DNA of 64,000 nucleotides from Paracamarosporium sp. OC-R06-R3. Taxonomy: Eukaryota > Ascomycota > Dothideomycetes > Pleosporales > Didymosphaeriaceae. Of this stretch, positions 43,081 through 54,580 are shown piece by piece. The position numbers and the translations under genes were made by a program. The stretch covers positions 310,531 to 374,530 of the forward strand of contig JACVRA010000210.1 of the NCBI GenBank assembly GCA_019828545.1, written 5' to 3'. The notes under the pieces are model-generated. The model did not search any database and was not told where the DNA came from. It saw nothing but the letters and a program-made list of their open reading frames with translations. Each line of letters begins with the position of its first letter. Positions within the stretch are counted from its first letter, which is position 1.

Positions 43081-43531
43081 ATTTGTTTGATCATGTGATT
43101 ACCTTCATTTAGAAAATATATATACTTGATGGATGTTCGCTCTTGTGCGTTGCACTGTGCTGGACCTGCGTGGGGCGGTCATTATCTGGTTGGACTAGGG
43201 ACGATTTGTTTGGCCCAGATAAAATTTGGGGTAAGTGTGGGTTATCGTGAAAATTTTTACGCTATCCAACGAGTCTGGATTTTTAGTTGGGTGCTTTTAC
43301 TGATTAGATATTTTATGGGTGGACAGGATTACAAAGGAGGTAATTAGGACTCCTGAGCCTGCTAAAAGTGGAAGGATGTATTGAGTAGATATTGGCTGAA
43401 TTCGTAGTGCCATGATCGAGTTACCACCCTGACCAACCTGCATTGTGATATTGGAACACAATAGCCACTTTCAATGACAAAAACTTCCTCAGTCCGCACT
43501 TCCGCAAACTGCTCAGTTATACTTCCTCCAC
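43081..43531. other. Intergenic between tRNA-Leu and lectin gene
   Basis: 451 bp, A/T-rich near 43110-43125. No gene seen; the 73-aa frame at 43126-43347 has no support. Confidence 0.55.
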
Positions 43532-45115
43532 CTAGGTGTTGATCTTGAGATACCTGCAAAGTCGATAAAGCGTATCAGCGTAGAGGTACGTATTCAAACG
43601 CCTCTGAGTTGAAGTGTCGCCTTGATAAAGTGCTATAGCACCGATAAATCCCTCCATTTGTAGCGTTGGATTGCTCTGAGTAGTCAATGCCCAAGATTCA
43701 GTTTCGCCCCGGTTCTTCCAATACCCTCCCTTTCCCTCCCATCCGAACCCTAGACGGAAGTCCCTTGAGAGCCTATCGATTTCAGCTTGAGGCTTATCGT
43801 TCGGGAAGCCGTTAACATTGTAGCTCTGATCTTTCACAACCTTGACGGCCGACTTGATACGTTGAATAAACTCCTTCTTAGTCGCCTCATCCATCGAATC
43901 AACTATTTGTCGTCGTACCAAACCCAGCATCCCGATTTCTTCATCGAATTTCGATGGATTCATAGGAGCGGTACGAGATTCTTGTGCACCCCCGGGTCGA
44001 ATTGTAGGTATGCCTAACACGAACCTCTTCGCTCCTTCTAAGTTGTACTGCGCAATCAACGGTTCTCTCGACGCGCCTACCGATGGGAAGAAGATGCAAG
44101 TTTCGTCATCATTCGGCATAGCAGCAGCAATAGCGTGGCTTCTGACGTCTTCACCAGGAGCTGGGCTGGGCTGGGCTGGTACAAATTTGTCATCTTTGGG
44201 ATTCAAGACCTTGTGGAGCAACTTTTTGTTGCGACCGACGAAAAAGATGTTGATATTGCTCTCATCATCGGGATCACTCGACAGCGTGGTGGGGATGACG
44301 GCGATCGGAGTCTTATCGACGAAATCAACTTTCTCTAGTTTCTCTTGTTTGAGCGTTAGCTTGCCATACACTAGCAGTAATATTTAGCAACACCATAACT
44401 TACTAGACTTCCAATTACGGCCGCTTTCTTGGAGGACGTGGAGTTCGCGATTGTTCCCCTGATAGAAGATTCGAGTAGTTCCTGAGCTTGTGATTCCAAA
44501 GCCGTTCCCACGAGGGATATTGATAGGGCTAGAGCCAGCGTTGAGAATTTCATCTGTCCATTCTCCCTGTCCGCTACTGCTGAATGAGGTTTGTCGAAGC
44601 TCTTGGTTTGCTGATTGATAGATCAACTGGACTCGGAAACCGTCGTTACCCATCTCGGTACAGGTGACGGCGAGTTGTGTTGCGGGATCAGGTTTAGTAG
44701 CCTTCAAGTCTATGCTACTTTCCCAGGAGCCAGTATCGTGGCTATCGCTCACGCTCCATTTCGTCTGTCTTATGTTAAACCGCTAAGCATTTGTTTTAGT
44801 TGCTATGCATGGCATATACCTCGACAAGTTGTTCAGTGGTAGTCATATAGTAAATACGGATCTAAAACTCAGCCTTCACCATATTCATGTGTTTTGGTGG
44901 TCACATACTTGTCTCCCGTTACTCCAAGCCGTAGCGACAAGAGGAGTGCCTTTCTTTGCGTTGGTGGCGACAATGCTGATGTCTCTCATGTACCATCCTT
45001 TGCTGTCATCATAGCAAGACTCCCTGATTCGGTTGTCTGAATCTTGATAGTAAACGCGGTAGTTCTTGTCATCGTCATCAAATGCCACGGCAGCAAGACG
45101 AGTGTGGTCCAACAT
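43532..45115 (-). CDS. Fungal fucose-specific-lectin-like protein with unrecognised C-terminal domain
   Basis: Four exons, 44909-45115, 44820-44861 (42 nt), 44404-44764 and 43532-44370, join in frame to 482 aa. Introns are 33-55 nt; the last (GTAAGT ... CTGCTAG) is only 33 nt and is the least certain. The N-terminal part shows beta-propeller lectin blades: RVYYQDSDNRIRESCYDD, IRIYYMTTTEQLVE, RVQLIYQSANQELRQTSF and RIFYQGNNRELHVLQES, the pattern of fungal lectins that bind fucosylated glycans. Residues from about 260 on keep one or two more blade-like strands, then turn into a helical domain (EEIGMLGLVRRQIVDSMDEATKKEFIQRIKSAV) that I do not recognise. No signal peptide, as usual for this family. 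Ligand specificity is inferred. Confidence 0.75.
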
Positions 45116-46908
45116 GTTGAAACTGATCCAACTTGCAAAGAAGCAGTAGATGTTGTAGGAAAGACGTGAAGCTGAGTTCAACCCCTTTCTTGTTCCGGGG
45201 CATGCGGGGTATATTCGACACGGCTGAAGGGCGTCGCTTCGCAATCGGGTATTTTTTGACGAGCTGAGTGTCCGCACTATCCACTCAGAAACCCGGGTAT
45301 GTGGATTATTTGCTCTTGCATCTGCACTTGAATGCAAGAGGTTATTGGGCGAAGTGTCATTATCCAGAGGATGCCTGATCTCTTGTCCATTGTGACTGGT
45401 TTAAGAACCCTGTTAGTTGGAAGCTCTCAGCTTGTATCGTTTTACCGAAGTTGTACTGGAAAACTCTGCTCTTCCTATTACGACGAGCGCTAACCACGAT
45501 ATCGCTCAGACGGATATCATGCTTTCAGCTGGGTGCACCGCCGCCAATGCCCACTATCAGACCAATTGAAACGTTCGGAAAGCTATGCAGCATGTCTCTT
45601 GCGACGCCTGCTGCAGAAGATATGACGTATTCCCTGTCAGGTAAGACAGCGATAAGGGCATTATGATTACTAACTTGTCTAGTGTATAATTGTTGTTGTC
45701 GTTCTAGGCCACATATTCCGGCCTTTCGTGCTTTGCGTCGAGAAAAGCTTGCGCGGCAACGTACTCCGTTTTTATAACGCAGATCTAACCAACAATGTAG
45801 TCCTTAGGATTAGACATACTGGTAAAGTAGCGTAGAGGCAGGCTAGTAGATGAGGTCGTTAGACGAATTTGGGTTCATGGGTTTAACCGTAGTTGGTTTC
45901 GTTCGATCGTAGGCGTTTCTTGGTGAGGTTCGGCAGCCTTAACTTGCTTAAAGCGAAATCAAGAGAGTCTGCGAAGGAAGTGGAAAATAAGGTAGGAATG
46001 CTGTAGCTGAGTCTGTCTCACGGCTGAAGCCTGGCGGGGAGTAAGGCGCATAGAACAGCGGCTGGCCATGTCAACTTGCGTATGCAGCTCTAATTAGACC
46101 CATCAAACCCGTACAGAACGAAATGATTGGATACGCTGAAGCCAAAGTTTATCATAAAATCAAATTATAGCGCTGTTATTTAGCACGAAGAAACAAGATC
46201 CTGAATGGCTGGGGGTATTAAAGTAGGTAGCTTGTGGAACCACGTGTTGAGGCTAGTGGCGAAGCAAGCGGGAGGGAAGGCAGCATGCCGCCATCGTGAG
46301 GAGTGAAAAAGAGAAGCTGGAAAAGGTAGCGGTACTAAAAAAGCTCTCTACAGTTTGCCATCGCTAGCAGGAAGGACGACCTACCCGCTCCGTTGCGCCG
46401 GAGGCGATGGTTTGTAGATATGGCTGCTGAAGAAGAGTGCTGTATGCAGCTCCCTGGATAGTGTAGGATCTTGCCATGCATGGCCGCCGCCACAACTCTG
46501 CTAGCACTCATTCCTCACGAATATGAATAACCCAGAAGCACCTCTCTACGACCCTGGGATCGCAGTGTTTGACCGTACGACAGCTGTATTACCAAAGCAT
46601 GCAAGGCCTTATCATTTCGACATAGAACAGGGAGGTATATCAAGTAAAATTGGTGACGGAGGACGTTTCCTCACGAAACATAATGCCAAAAGTCATGTTC
46701 TTGGACGGTCCTATACCAATTGTTGCTACTTAGCCTGGTATTGAGCTTCCATAAGATATCAAAAAATAATTAATGGTATTTCATGTATATCTGCGCACCC
46801 CTATGCACATCTATATGTATCAGCCTCCGCATTATGACATATTTGATGAAGAAATCGAGAAAGATATCCAAACATCTCCCCTTTTGTTAACACATATATA
46901 TACCAGCC
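45116..46908. other. Gene-free 1.8 kb upstream of the lectin
   Basis: No supported gene. The lectin frame is open upstream to 45337, but without lectin-like sequence. The 73-aa plus frame at 46523-46744 has an ATG and a stop and is possible but unsupported. No transposon terminal repeats noticed. Confidence 0.5.
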
Positions 46909-47946
46909 TTATGCAAAATTAACATCCATTCCTGCGACTTCCTGGCCAGTTTGTTTTGCCACGCGCGCACTCCCATCCACAACACCCACCTTTCTCCTAC
47001 TCTCCACCAAAGCCTGGATCAGCGCAACCGCGACCTCCTTTCCAACAGCCAACTTTTCAGTGCTGTCACTCAGATAAGGCACGTGCATGAATGCAACAGG
47101 TCGCTCGTCTTCACTCTTCTGAAAGTAATGCGCAAGGCTGTTGTAGTAGATGAACCCGCACATGAAATTTCCTGCATCAGGACTGATTCTCACATCCGGC
47201 AGATTCTCGAGCGAAGGGTCCGTGTCTACGGTCGGATAGTTGAGGTTCTCTCTCCAGCGAGCGAGCGCGTCACCTGTGTCAAAACTCGTATGTAGCACCG
47301 GTGGAAACAGCTCTTTTGGGAACCTTGCTTCAGCGTCCTCATCAGGAAATTTCTCGCCGTCCACGTCGGGGATCTTGCCGTAGCCGCGGCCGTGTGCGCC
47401 TTGTTCGAGCGTGTAGAAGGTCCGCCCTGCGGCTAGACCAATGTGCAGGGTTATGTCAGGTTTGGGATGCATGCGGTTACCAGGGGGAAGGAGACGCGGG
47501 ACTAAGTCGACGACTTTGTTGTAGGCCACACGGATTGGTTCGTGATAGACGTGGATGTGAATTGGAGTTGGGTTGGTAGGTGTTGCCGGAATCAAGGCAG
47601 GGAGGGTGGAGGCAATCTCCCAGCTTGAATTCCTAGGGTACTTCTCTAGAAAAGGCTGAGACGGTTAGTAATCCCTATGGATAGTATACGTCGAGTCCCA
47701 TGGAAGGCTGGTGCGATAGAGCAGGTGGGTGGCTTTGATGATTCCCATAGCGCTTGGGTATGTGTGGTACGCATTACTTGAATCAAGCACAAAAGACGGC
47801 TCATGAAGCTCAAATGCAGATGCGCTTCGACAGCGCACTTAACGTGGGAGATGGCATACCCCAAATCCAGTGACCAGCACCGTCACAGGCTCCTCAAAGG
47901 CCACCGGAGGCGGTTGCCTCGCCGTGGAGGCCCATGCTCGTGGCAT
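46909..47946 (-). CDS. Pyroglutamyl peptidase I-like cysteine peptidase (C15)
   Basis: Cytosolic enzyme family removing N-terminal pyroglutamate from peptides. Exon 1 47860-47946 starts MPRAWA and ends VTVLVTGFG. Exon 2 46909-47655 continues PFLEKYPRNSSWEIASTLP, rebuilding the VTGFGPF.....N.SWE start of the C15 family, 277 aa in all. The Cys nucleophile lies in DAGNFMCGFIYYNSL and the catalytic His in FMHVPY. HIGLAAGRTFYTLE matches the HxGxxxG...E segment. The intron (204 nt) is much longer than the 45-60 nt norm of this window; a small extra exon inside it is possible but not needed for frame. The gene diverges from the FAD monooxygenase. Confidence 0.85.
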
Positions 47947-48617
47947 GGATCAGACGGTGCGCACGTAAAGGTCGCCAGATGAACAAACACCTAACGATGC
48001 GATCAGCCACACGTCATGGATCGTGGAGACAATTCTCCTGCAAGGTGGTGAGGTTCGTGCGATGACGTCCTTGTGCGTGCCGAGAAGCCTCGGGATGCAA
48101 TTCCACCCACTTGAAGCTCACAACATCTGAACGGACATGGGCTCACCTGCAATGCGAATATCACTAGGAGATGCGGCGGCGTGGCTCGAGCTTTCCGCTT
48201 ATTTCTTCAAAGCAATATGGAAAGAGGAGTTCTCAACAGTGGAGCGCTGGTGAAGATGCAGGGCGGCTGTATGTAGCCAATGGCGCGATGGCCAAAGCGG
48301 TATAATTTTGCGTGACGTCGTCGCTCGAACTCTTTTCCAACGACAGCCTACAATGACACTACGAAACTCTGTTCATCGAACCAAGATGGACTTCCAGCAC
48401 TCTAAAGCAGCAATTTGACAACATAATTAGGTCAGACGAACTGTACCCGAAGCTCTCAGCAACGTGCCCGGATCGGTAGTTCCCCACGGCAGCTATTGCA
48501 GGATAGTCGCGTTATGACGAATGACAGCTTCGCCGGACCGCATCCGACTGCGCTTCTCATAATGGTCAACAACAACCTCCACTGCGCGTCGTCTGGACGA
48601 TTCGGTCCTTACTCGCC
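47947..48617. promoter_or_regulatory. Divergent promoter region C15 peptidase / FAD monooxygenase
   Basis: 671 bp between the two starts. No gene visible. Confidence 0.5.
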
Positions 48618-50007
48618 ATGTCTCCTTCCAAGCCCTTCAGCATCGCCATAGTCGGCGGCGGAATCTCCGGCCTCACCCTCGCAATCGCCCTCCTCCAGCA
48701 CAACATCCCCATTACCATCTATGAAGCTGCATCTCACTGTACGACCAAAGCGCCACTATTTCAAACACATCTAATTAGTTTCTAGTTGGCGAAATCGGCG
48801 CCGGCGTCGCCTTTGGTCCCAATGCGGCCCTCGCGATGAAGAAGATATCTCCTACCATCGAAGCAGCGTTCGACAAGTGCAAGACCGTTAACCAAGGGCC
48901 CAGCAAAGCGAATAGCTGGTTCACCGTCCGTGTAGGCGACGCACGCAAAGCCGATGCAGATGGCTTTGTCAAGCCAGGGAAGAAAGTGGGGGACGCGCTG
49001 TATGACGTGGAATTGAACACAGACAGGAGCAGCGGCGGCGTATACCGCGCGCATTTCCTCGACGAGCTGGTCAAGGCAATACCAGACGGCATTGCGCAGT
49101 TTGGAAAGAAGCTCGTTGATATGAAGACTGTGGACGATGAGTCAGGGGATGTGATATGTGTGTTTGCGGATGGGACGGAAGCGCGGCACGATGCTGTCAT
49201 TGGGTGCGATGGAATCAAAGCGACGACACGGCGGTGGTTGCTCGGCGAGGATAATCCTGCTTCGAAAGCAGTGTTCTCAGGGAAATATGCGTATCGAGGG
49301 CTGATTCCAAGCAAGGAGGCGACGGATATGCTGGGTGAGGAGGTCGCAGGGAATAGTTCATTCTTCTACGGATACCATGGGCACCTTCTCACATTCCCCA
49401 TTGAGCAGGGAAAGACAATGAATGGTACTTTATCGATTCCTGCATGCATGTTTGCGTACTAACATTTGCAGTGGTTGCATTTAGCTCGTGCAAAGAGTGG
49501 AAGCATGACCAATGGGTCATTCACACCTCCAAGGAAGAGATGAACGCCGACTTTGCTGATTGGGGGCCCCACGTACAGAAGATCGTTCACGCGATGCAAA
49601 AACCGGACATATGGGCGCTCTTTTACCACCTTCCTTGTGACACATACTACAAGGGCCGGGTGTGTTTACTTGGGGATGCCGCGCATGCATCAACACCGCA
49701 TCAAGGCGCTGGTGCAGGGGCATGCGTTGAGGACTCTCTCTTCATGTCGGAATTGTTGAAAGAGGTCGAGAAGAAGGAGGACATTAAAAGAGCTTTCAAA
49801 GCGTTCGACGAGGTCAGGAGACCGCGGACGCAGAAGATCGTCAAGACCAGCGAGGAAGCAGGTAGACTTTATGAATTCGAGTTAGAAGGAGATGACCTCG
49901 ATAGGATCGAGAAGGACCAGACGCAGAGGCAAAGATGGATATGGGATATTGACCTAGACGCGGAAGTAGCTAGGGCAAAGGATATATACCGCAACATGAA
50001 CGCTTAG
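48618..50007 (+). CDS. FAD-dependent monooxygenase (salicylate-hydroxylase-like)
   Basis: Group A flavoprotein hydroxylase using NAD(P)H and O2 on an aromatic or polyketide-like substrate. Three exons, 48618-48738, 48786-49424 and 49472-50007, join to 431 aa with two 47-nt introns. Visible are the FAD-binding Rossmann motif IVGGGISG (about 11-18) with the acidic end of strand 2 in IYEAA; the DG-type motif in AVIGCDGIKATTRR; the GD motif CLLGDAAHASTPHQGAGA; and a C-terminal helical tail. The overall pattern and length of about 430 aa match salicylate hydroxylase/6-hydroxynicotinate 3-monooxygenase relatives. The actual substrate cannot be told from sequence. No other pathway genes sit next to it, so a degradative rather than cluster role is more likely. 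Confidence 0.88.
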
Positions 50008-50261
50008 GCATAGGAAGGATAGCGGGCAAGGGAGACTTTGGATATTTCGTACACACCATACGTATCCGTACTCGGTGTGTTACCCCAAGATACTGAATAG
50101 AAAGATCAAACGAATGAAGCTTCACGCACAGGATTGTGCGATTTCCTTGGCAATGGTCCTTTGTGGTGTATATCATGTGGTATACCGTTCGAAATACAGC
50201 CGCTGGATTCGCTAAATATTTTCGTCGTCGTCTGTAAGCGTTCGTTTGTGCCGTCAGGAGC

Positions 50262-51830
50262 CTAATCTATCACATCATCCCTCAACTCGAAGATAGCCTT
50301 CAGGACATCATCCGACTTCGCAGAAACTGCGTTGTGATACATAGCGTTGGTCGCATATGTCTTACACCCCTTGATTGTCCTCGCCGTCTCGGTACTTAGT
50401 TCGAAGTCAACGTACATATCATCGATATACGTCGCGGCGTACACCGGCACCTCGTTCTTCTTCAGCTGCTCCACATCGTACAGCTCCGGCCACTCCACTT
50501 TCGCAAGCATCTCGCCGACGGTCTTTAGCTTCTTGAGCTCGGGATAGGTTTCGAACATGAAGGGGTAGATCATCTCTCCGAAAAAGTAGATGGGCTTGGA
50601 GGGGTCGTTGACTGTGGTCTCGTAGTGGAAAGAGGGGTAATTCGGGAGTAGACGGTGGGCGGACCAATTGGATGCTGTGCTTGGACTGTAGCACGCTTCG
50701 TGCAAAATGGCATAAATAACGTTTGTGTCCCAGGATTGAGTGCGTTCGACGTGGAGAACGGTAGGGCGAGTGAGGTGGCCGAAGAGGGTGAGATCGTTGT
50801 CGGCACGAAGGACAAGCTCGTGAACACGATCAAAGCCACCTACAAGTATCAGTGATCCCCTTCCATCGTACAGGAGGAATTAGGAACTAACCGTGTGCCC
50901 CAAAATTGATGCCCAGTTGAAGGAAGCGAGCTGCACTCAAGTGCCCTTCACCACCCTGTACCCGTACGGTTTCATCGCCAAACCGGCTCAACAATTTGAC
51001 TATCCGGCGTACCCTCTCTACATCCTCGGGGTATTTAGCATAGTACTGCTCATTCCTCTTCTCAAGCCTCAGATACAGTTTTGCGTACACATCATCCGGT
51101 CCCTTCGTCAATGGCGCCAAGCCTCCAAATACAAACGCCTCCTTGAGCCCCTCAGGATAGAAGCTCAGATACGTGACGCAGCAGAAGCCGCCAAAACTCT
51201 GCCCGATGATACTCCATTTCTTCTTCTCCTCACGATAGTCGGCTGTTAGTGCTTTGCGTATAGCTTCTGCATCTTTGACAATGCTATCAGCTCGGAAGCT
51301 TTTCATGTACTCAGCTTGCACTTTCTCGTCACCTCGCAGTTGAAGAGACGATTGAGAAACGGCGGTCGAAAGGCCAGTGCCGCGCTGATCCATAGATATG
51401 ATCTGGTAGCCTTTATCTAGGAGGAAGGTCGACCAGGCACTGTTCTGGGGAGGGGCGCATTCGAAGCCTGGGCCGCCTTGGAGGTAGAGAAGCCATGGGT
51501 GCTGTGCTTTGGCGGGATCTTCTGGGGTTGTGTAATCTGCGGGCTTGGAGAGTTTGCGAGCAGAACGCGCGAAAAGTTGAATGGTTCCTAGGGAGGGGTT
51601 GGCGTAGTCACGAGGGACTTGGAAGAAGTGCTCTGTTATCCGGAGCTTGCCTGTAATCGTCAGTTACTGTTACAATCATAGGCCGAAGTTCGGAGCACAG
51701 CCAGCTCTATATCTATCTAGAACAACACGAAATGTCGCACGGCAACGAATGATATCCAATCTGAATGCAGTATGATCTTACCCGGCACGAGATGGCTCCG
51801 TTGCTCGAGGATTTTGGCGGCTTGAATCAT
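50262..51830 (-). CDS. Proline iminopeptidase-like alpha/beta hydrolase (S33)
   Basis: Serine peptidase-like hydrolase that in this family releases N-terminal proline from peptides. Three exons, 51782-51830 (49 nt), 50892-51650 and 50262-50839, join to 461 aa; introns are 131 and 52 nt. The oxyanion-hole motif is LQGGPGFE and the nucleophile elbow is GQSFGG. DQRGTGLS follows the first strand, as in prolyl iminopeptidases. A large cap insertion and a C-terminal region with VPVYAATYIDDMYVDFE (candidate acid Asp) and CKTYATNAMYHNAV (candidate His) follow. The long first intron and short first exon are typical for fungal genes. Convergent with the monooxygenase; substrate unproven. Confidence 0.87.
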
Positions 51831-52343
51831 GTTGTCTGTTCACTGTACTGGGATCGGATTTTGGCTGTGTGAACCTTTCGTTTTTCTTGTTGGAAAACAC
51901 AGGGTCTAGTCCTAAGTACTGTGCTATACGTCTGTTCTGTTGCAGTAGTGAGCGCATGGAAGTGTACGTGGCGTGGCATGGTGATATGTAGCTCTATCGA
52001 TAAGGGCGATGCTCCCAATCGTAAGTGCGGCGTGCACATGCTCCAAATTAATTTGCGGGGAAGCCTGCTGCATAAACCGCATAAACTGCATAAACGTGCG
52101 ACCACCACGCGTATAGTCAATTGATCAAAATTGACAGTTACGGGAGCCTTGTATCTAGCTTCTATAGTTGGTAGGGCCGTATCCGCTTTTTCGAAATACA
52201 GCCGGGCTTCTTCCATCCCGATTGAAGACTAGCTGGAACCGATTTTTAGCTCGCAGGAATCCCACGCGTGGCGAGTTTGTTCACGAAACTGGTGTTTGTG
52301 GCAGCAGAACTTATTTTCGGTACTATATTACAGACAACATATC
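51831..52343. promoter_or_regulatory. Divergent promoter region S33 hydrolase / KEL3
   Basis: 513 bp between starts. The minus frame at 51827-52216 (129 aa) covers most of it but has no protein-like features. No gene supported. Confidence 0.5.
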
Positions 52344-54410
52344 ATGGCGAAAGACAAGAAGAAATCAGGAGACAAGAAGGCTGTGAAAGCGGCAAAGGCA
52401 GCCAAGCAAGAGAAGAAGGCAGGCAAAAAAGACAAAAAACAAGCCACCAAAAATAAGGACGTGGATTCAGACGCCGAGTCTGTGGATCTCGACGAAGTTC
52501 TTGCACAATATGCGAAAGAGCAGGAACAGTACCATGCCATCACTGAGGTACCGTGCGACCCGCCGTCAGCGAGGACCTCGAGCTTGATAATAGGCAATCC
52601 GACAAACGACAATGAGCTCTTCTTATACGGCGGTGAGTACTATAACGGTGCTACGGTTAATTTCTACAACGATCTCTTTGTATACAACATCAAGAAGGAT
52701 CTTTGGAATAAGGTAACCTCGCCCAACTCGCCTCTCCCACGCTCTGGGCATGCATGGTGCAGGGCGGCAAACACGAAAGAGATATATCTATTTGGTGGCG
52801 AGTTCAGCTCTCCGAAACAGGGCACATTTTATCACTACAACGATTTTTGGAAACTAGACCCAAACAGCCGCGAGTGGACGCGTATTGAGTTCAAAGGCAA
52901 GGCTCAGAATCCGCCGGCTCGGAGTGGCCATCGAATGGTAGGCTTCAAGCAGTATATTATTCTTTTTGGAGGCTTCCAGGACACATCTGCGACGACAAAG
53001 TACCTGAATGATATTTGGATATACGACTGCGTCAACTTTTCTTGGCATACGCCGAAACTGCAGTCCGCACGCGCGATTCCAGACGCGCGCTCGAGCTTTA
53101 CATTGCTTCCGCATGACCAGGGTGCGGTTCTCTACGGAGGATACTCGCGTGTCAGAACTGCGGCTGGCGGAAAGCAGCAGCAGCAGGTGAAGGGTAAAAA
53201 GCAGCAGAGTAGTGCCGGAGCTACTCGTATGGTTTTGAAGCCTAAAGTGCATGAGGATACTTGGTTTATACGCATCATCCCTCCACCTGCGGACCAGCCC
53301 TCCACTACGCTGCCGACTGTGTCATGGGAGCGCCGCAAGCGCCCTGCCAATCCACCTAACCCACCCCGTGCAGGCGCAACGATGGCCTTCCACAAGGGTC
53401 GTGGCATTATGTTCGGTGGCGTGCACGACGTAGAAGAGAGCGAAGAAGGTATTGATTCGGAGTTCTTCAATCAGCTCTTCGTATGGAACATCGAGCGAAA
53501 CCGCTACATGCCTCTCAACCTGCGCCGCCCTAAAGCAAATGCGAACAAGAAAGCTGCTCAGCAAGCCAATGTCAGCCGCCGTGACCGCGCGAGAGCCGAC
53601 GAGGAAGAACTCTTGGCCAATCTCAAAGCCTTAGAAATGAAGGCCGGAGGTATTGCAACACCGACCTCAGACGACGAGGAAGAACAGAAAGAGAAAGAGC
53701 AGGACAACGACGAAGATACCCGCCCGGAGAAACCGCGCCTCTACGAGTTCCCACACCCTCGTTTCAATGCCTCACTCACAGTGCAAGGCGACACGCTCTA
53801 TATTTACGGTGGCACTTTCGAAAAAGGCGACCGCGAGTTTACGTTTGATGAGCTCTGGTCGCTCAATTTGAACCATCTCGATGGCGTTGTCGAAATCTTC
53901 AAGCGTGAGCTGGAAGATTGGCAGGGCAGCGAAGACGAAGCCGACTCCGATGAAGAGGAGGACGAGGAAGAAGACGAGGAAGATGATGAAGATGATGAAG
54001 ACAAGCCAGCATCCACAGCCCCAACTAGTGTTACCGATTCTCCTGTCGCTGCTCCTACGAAAGAAACGCCGGAAGAAGACATTGGCACAACCGAGGAAAT
54101 CTCTGCGCTTACAGACACGCTACCTCACCCTCGACCTTTCGAGTCTCGCCGCGCGTTCTATGAGCGCACGTCTGAGGCCTGGCAAAATGTCATCCTGGAT
54201 GAGATGAACTACGGGGCTGCGGGTCAAACAAAGACACCTAAGGAAATCAAGAAGGCGGCGTTTGATCGCGCGGAAGAGAAGTGGTGGGATTGCAGGGAGG
54301 AAATTCGCGCGCTGGAGGATGAGCAAGAGGCTGCAGGTATTGGCGAGGTTGTTAGTCTGGCCGACAAGGAGAGTGGTGCAGGAAGTGGAGGTGCCGGCAG
54401 GAGGCGGTAA
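52344..54410 (+). CDS. KEL3: Kelch-repeat protein, Kel3/KLHDC4 type
   Basis: Cytosolic kelch beta-propeller protein of unknown molecular role, conserved from yeast (Kel3) to man (KLHDC4). It is a single exon of 688 aa starting at the ATG MAKDKKK. The first ~45 residues are Lys/Ala-rich, then comes an acidic patch. Kelch blades follow: ELFLYGGEYYNG, EIYLFGGEFSS, YIILFGGFQD, AVLYGGYSR, GIMFGGVHD and TLYIYGGTFEKG, interrupted by Gln/Lys-rich and Glu/Asp-rich loops. A long acidic stretch is coded at about 53930-54010. The C-terminal part (RRAFYERTSEAWQ ... DRAEEKWWDCREEI) is the DUF4110-like tail that goes with this family. The ATG at 52344 was chosen over an upstream alternative because it gives the conserved basic start. 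Confidence 0.92.
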   Translation: MAKDKKKSGDKKAVKAAKAAKQEKKAGKKDKKQATKNKDVDSDAESVDLDEVLAQYAKEQEQYHAITEVPCDPPSARTSSLIIGNPTNDNELFLYGGEYYNGATVNFYNDLFVYNIKKDLWNKVTSPNSPLPRSGHAWCRAANTKEIYLFGGEFSSPKQGTFYHYNDFWKLDPNSREWTRIEFKGKAQNPPARSGHRMVGFKQYIILFGGFQDTSATTKYLNDIWIYDCVNFSWHTPKLQSARAIPDARSSFTLLPHDQGAVLYGGYSRVRTAAGGKQQQQVKGKKQQSSAGATRMVLKPKVHEDTWFIRIIPPPADQPSTTLPTVSWERRKRPANPPNPPRAGATMAFHKGRGIMFGGVHDVEESEEGIDSEFFNQLFVWNIERNRYMPLNLRRPKANANKKAAQQANVSRRDRARADEEELLANLKALEMKAGGIATPTSDDEEEQKEKEQDNDEDTRPEKPRLYEFPHPRFNASLTVQGDTLYIYGGTFEKGDREFTFDELWSLNLNHLDGVVEIFKRELEDWQGSEDEADSDEEEDEEEDEEDDEDDEDKPASTAPTSVTDSPVAAPTKETPEEDIGTTEEISALTDTLPHPRPFESRRAFYERTSEAWQNVILDEMNYGAAGQTKTPKEIKKAAFDRAEEKWWDCREEIRALEDEQEAAGIGEVVSLADKESGAGSGGAGRRR

Positions 54411-54580
54411 ATGATGGGACATAAGGGTCAGTCAAACTGAACTGTTTGGCGATGAGCTCCATGATTGTCTTGCGAGCATGCATTTATAGAACGCACAATT
54501 TGTTGTCTCTTTCTCTTGGGACAACACGATAGCCAACTTTGATGCTAGCACTGTAGCTGACGCCATTCTTCATCAATTCC

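Noticed and set aside
36878..46908. CRISPR arrays, rRNA genes or complete transposons in the gene-poor region
   Set aside because: No regularly spaced repeats, rRNA-like sequence, long terminal repeats or transposase frames were seen.
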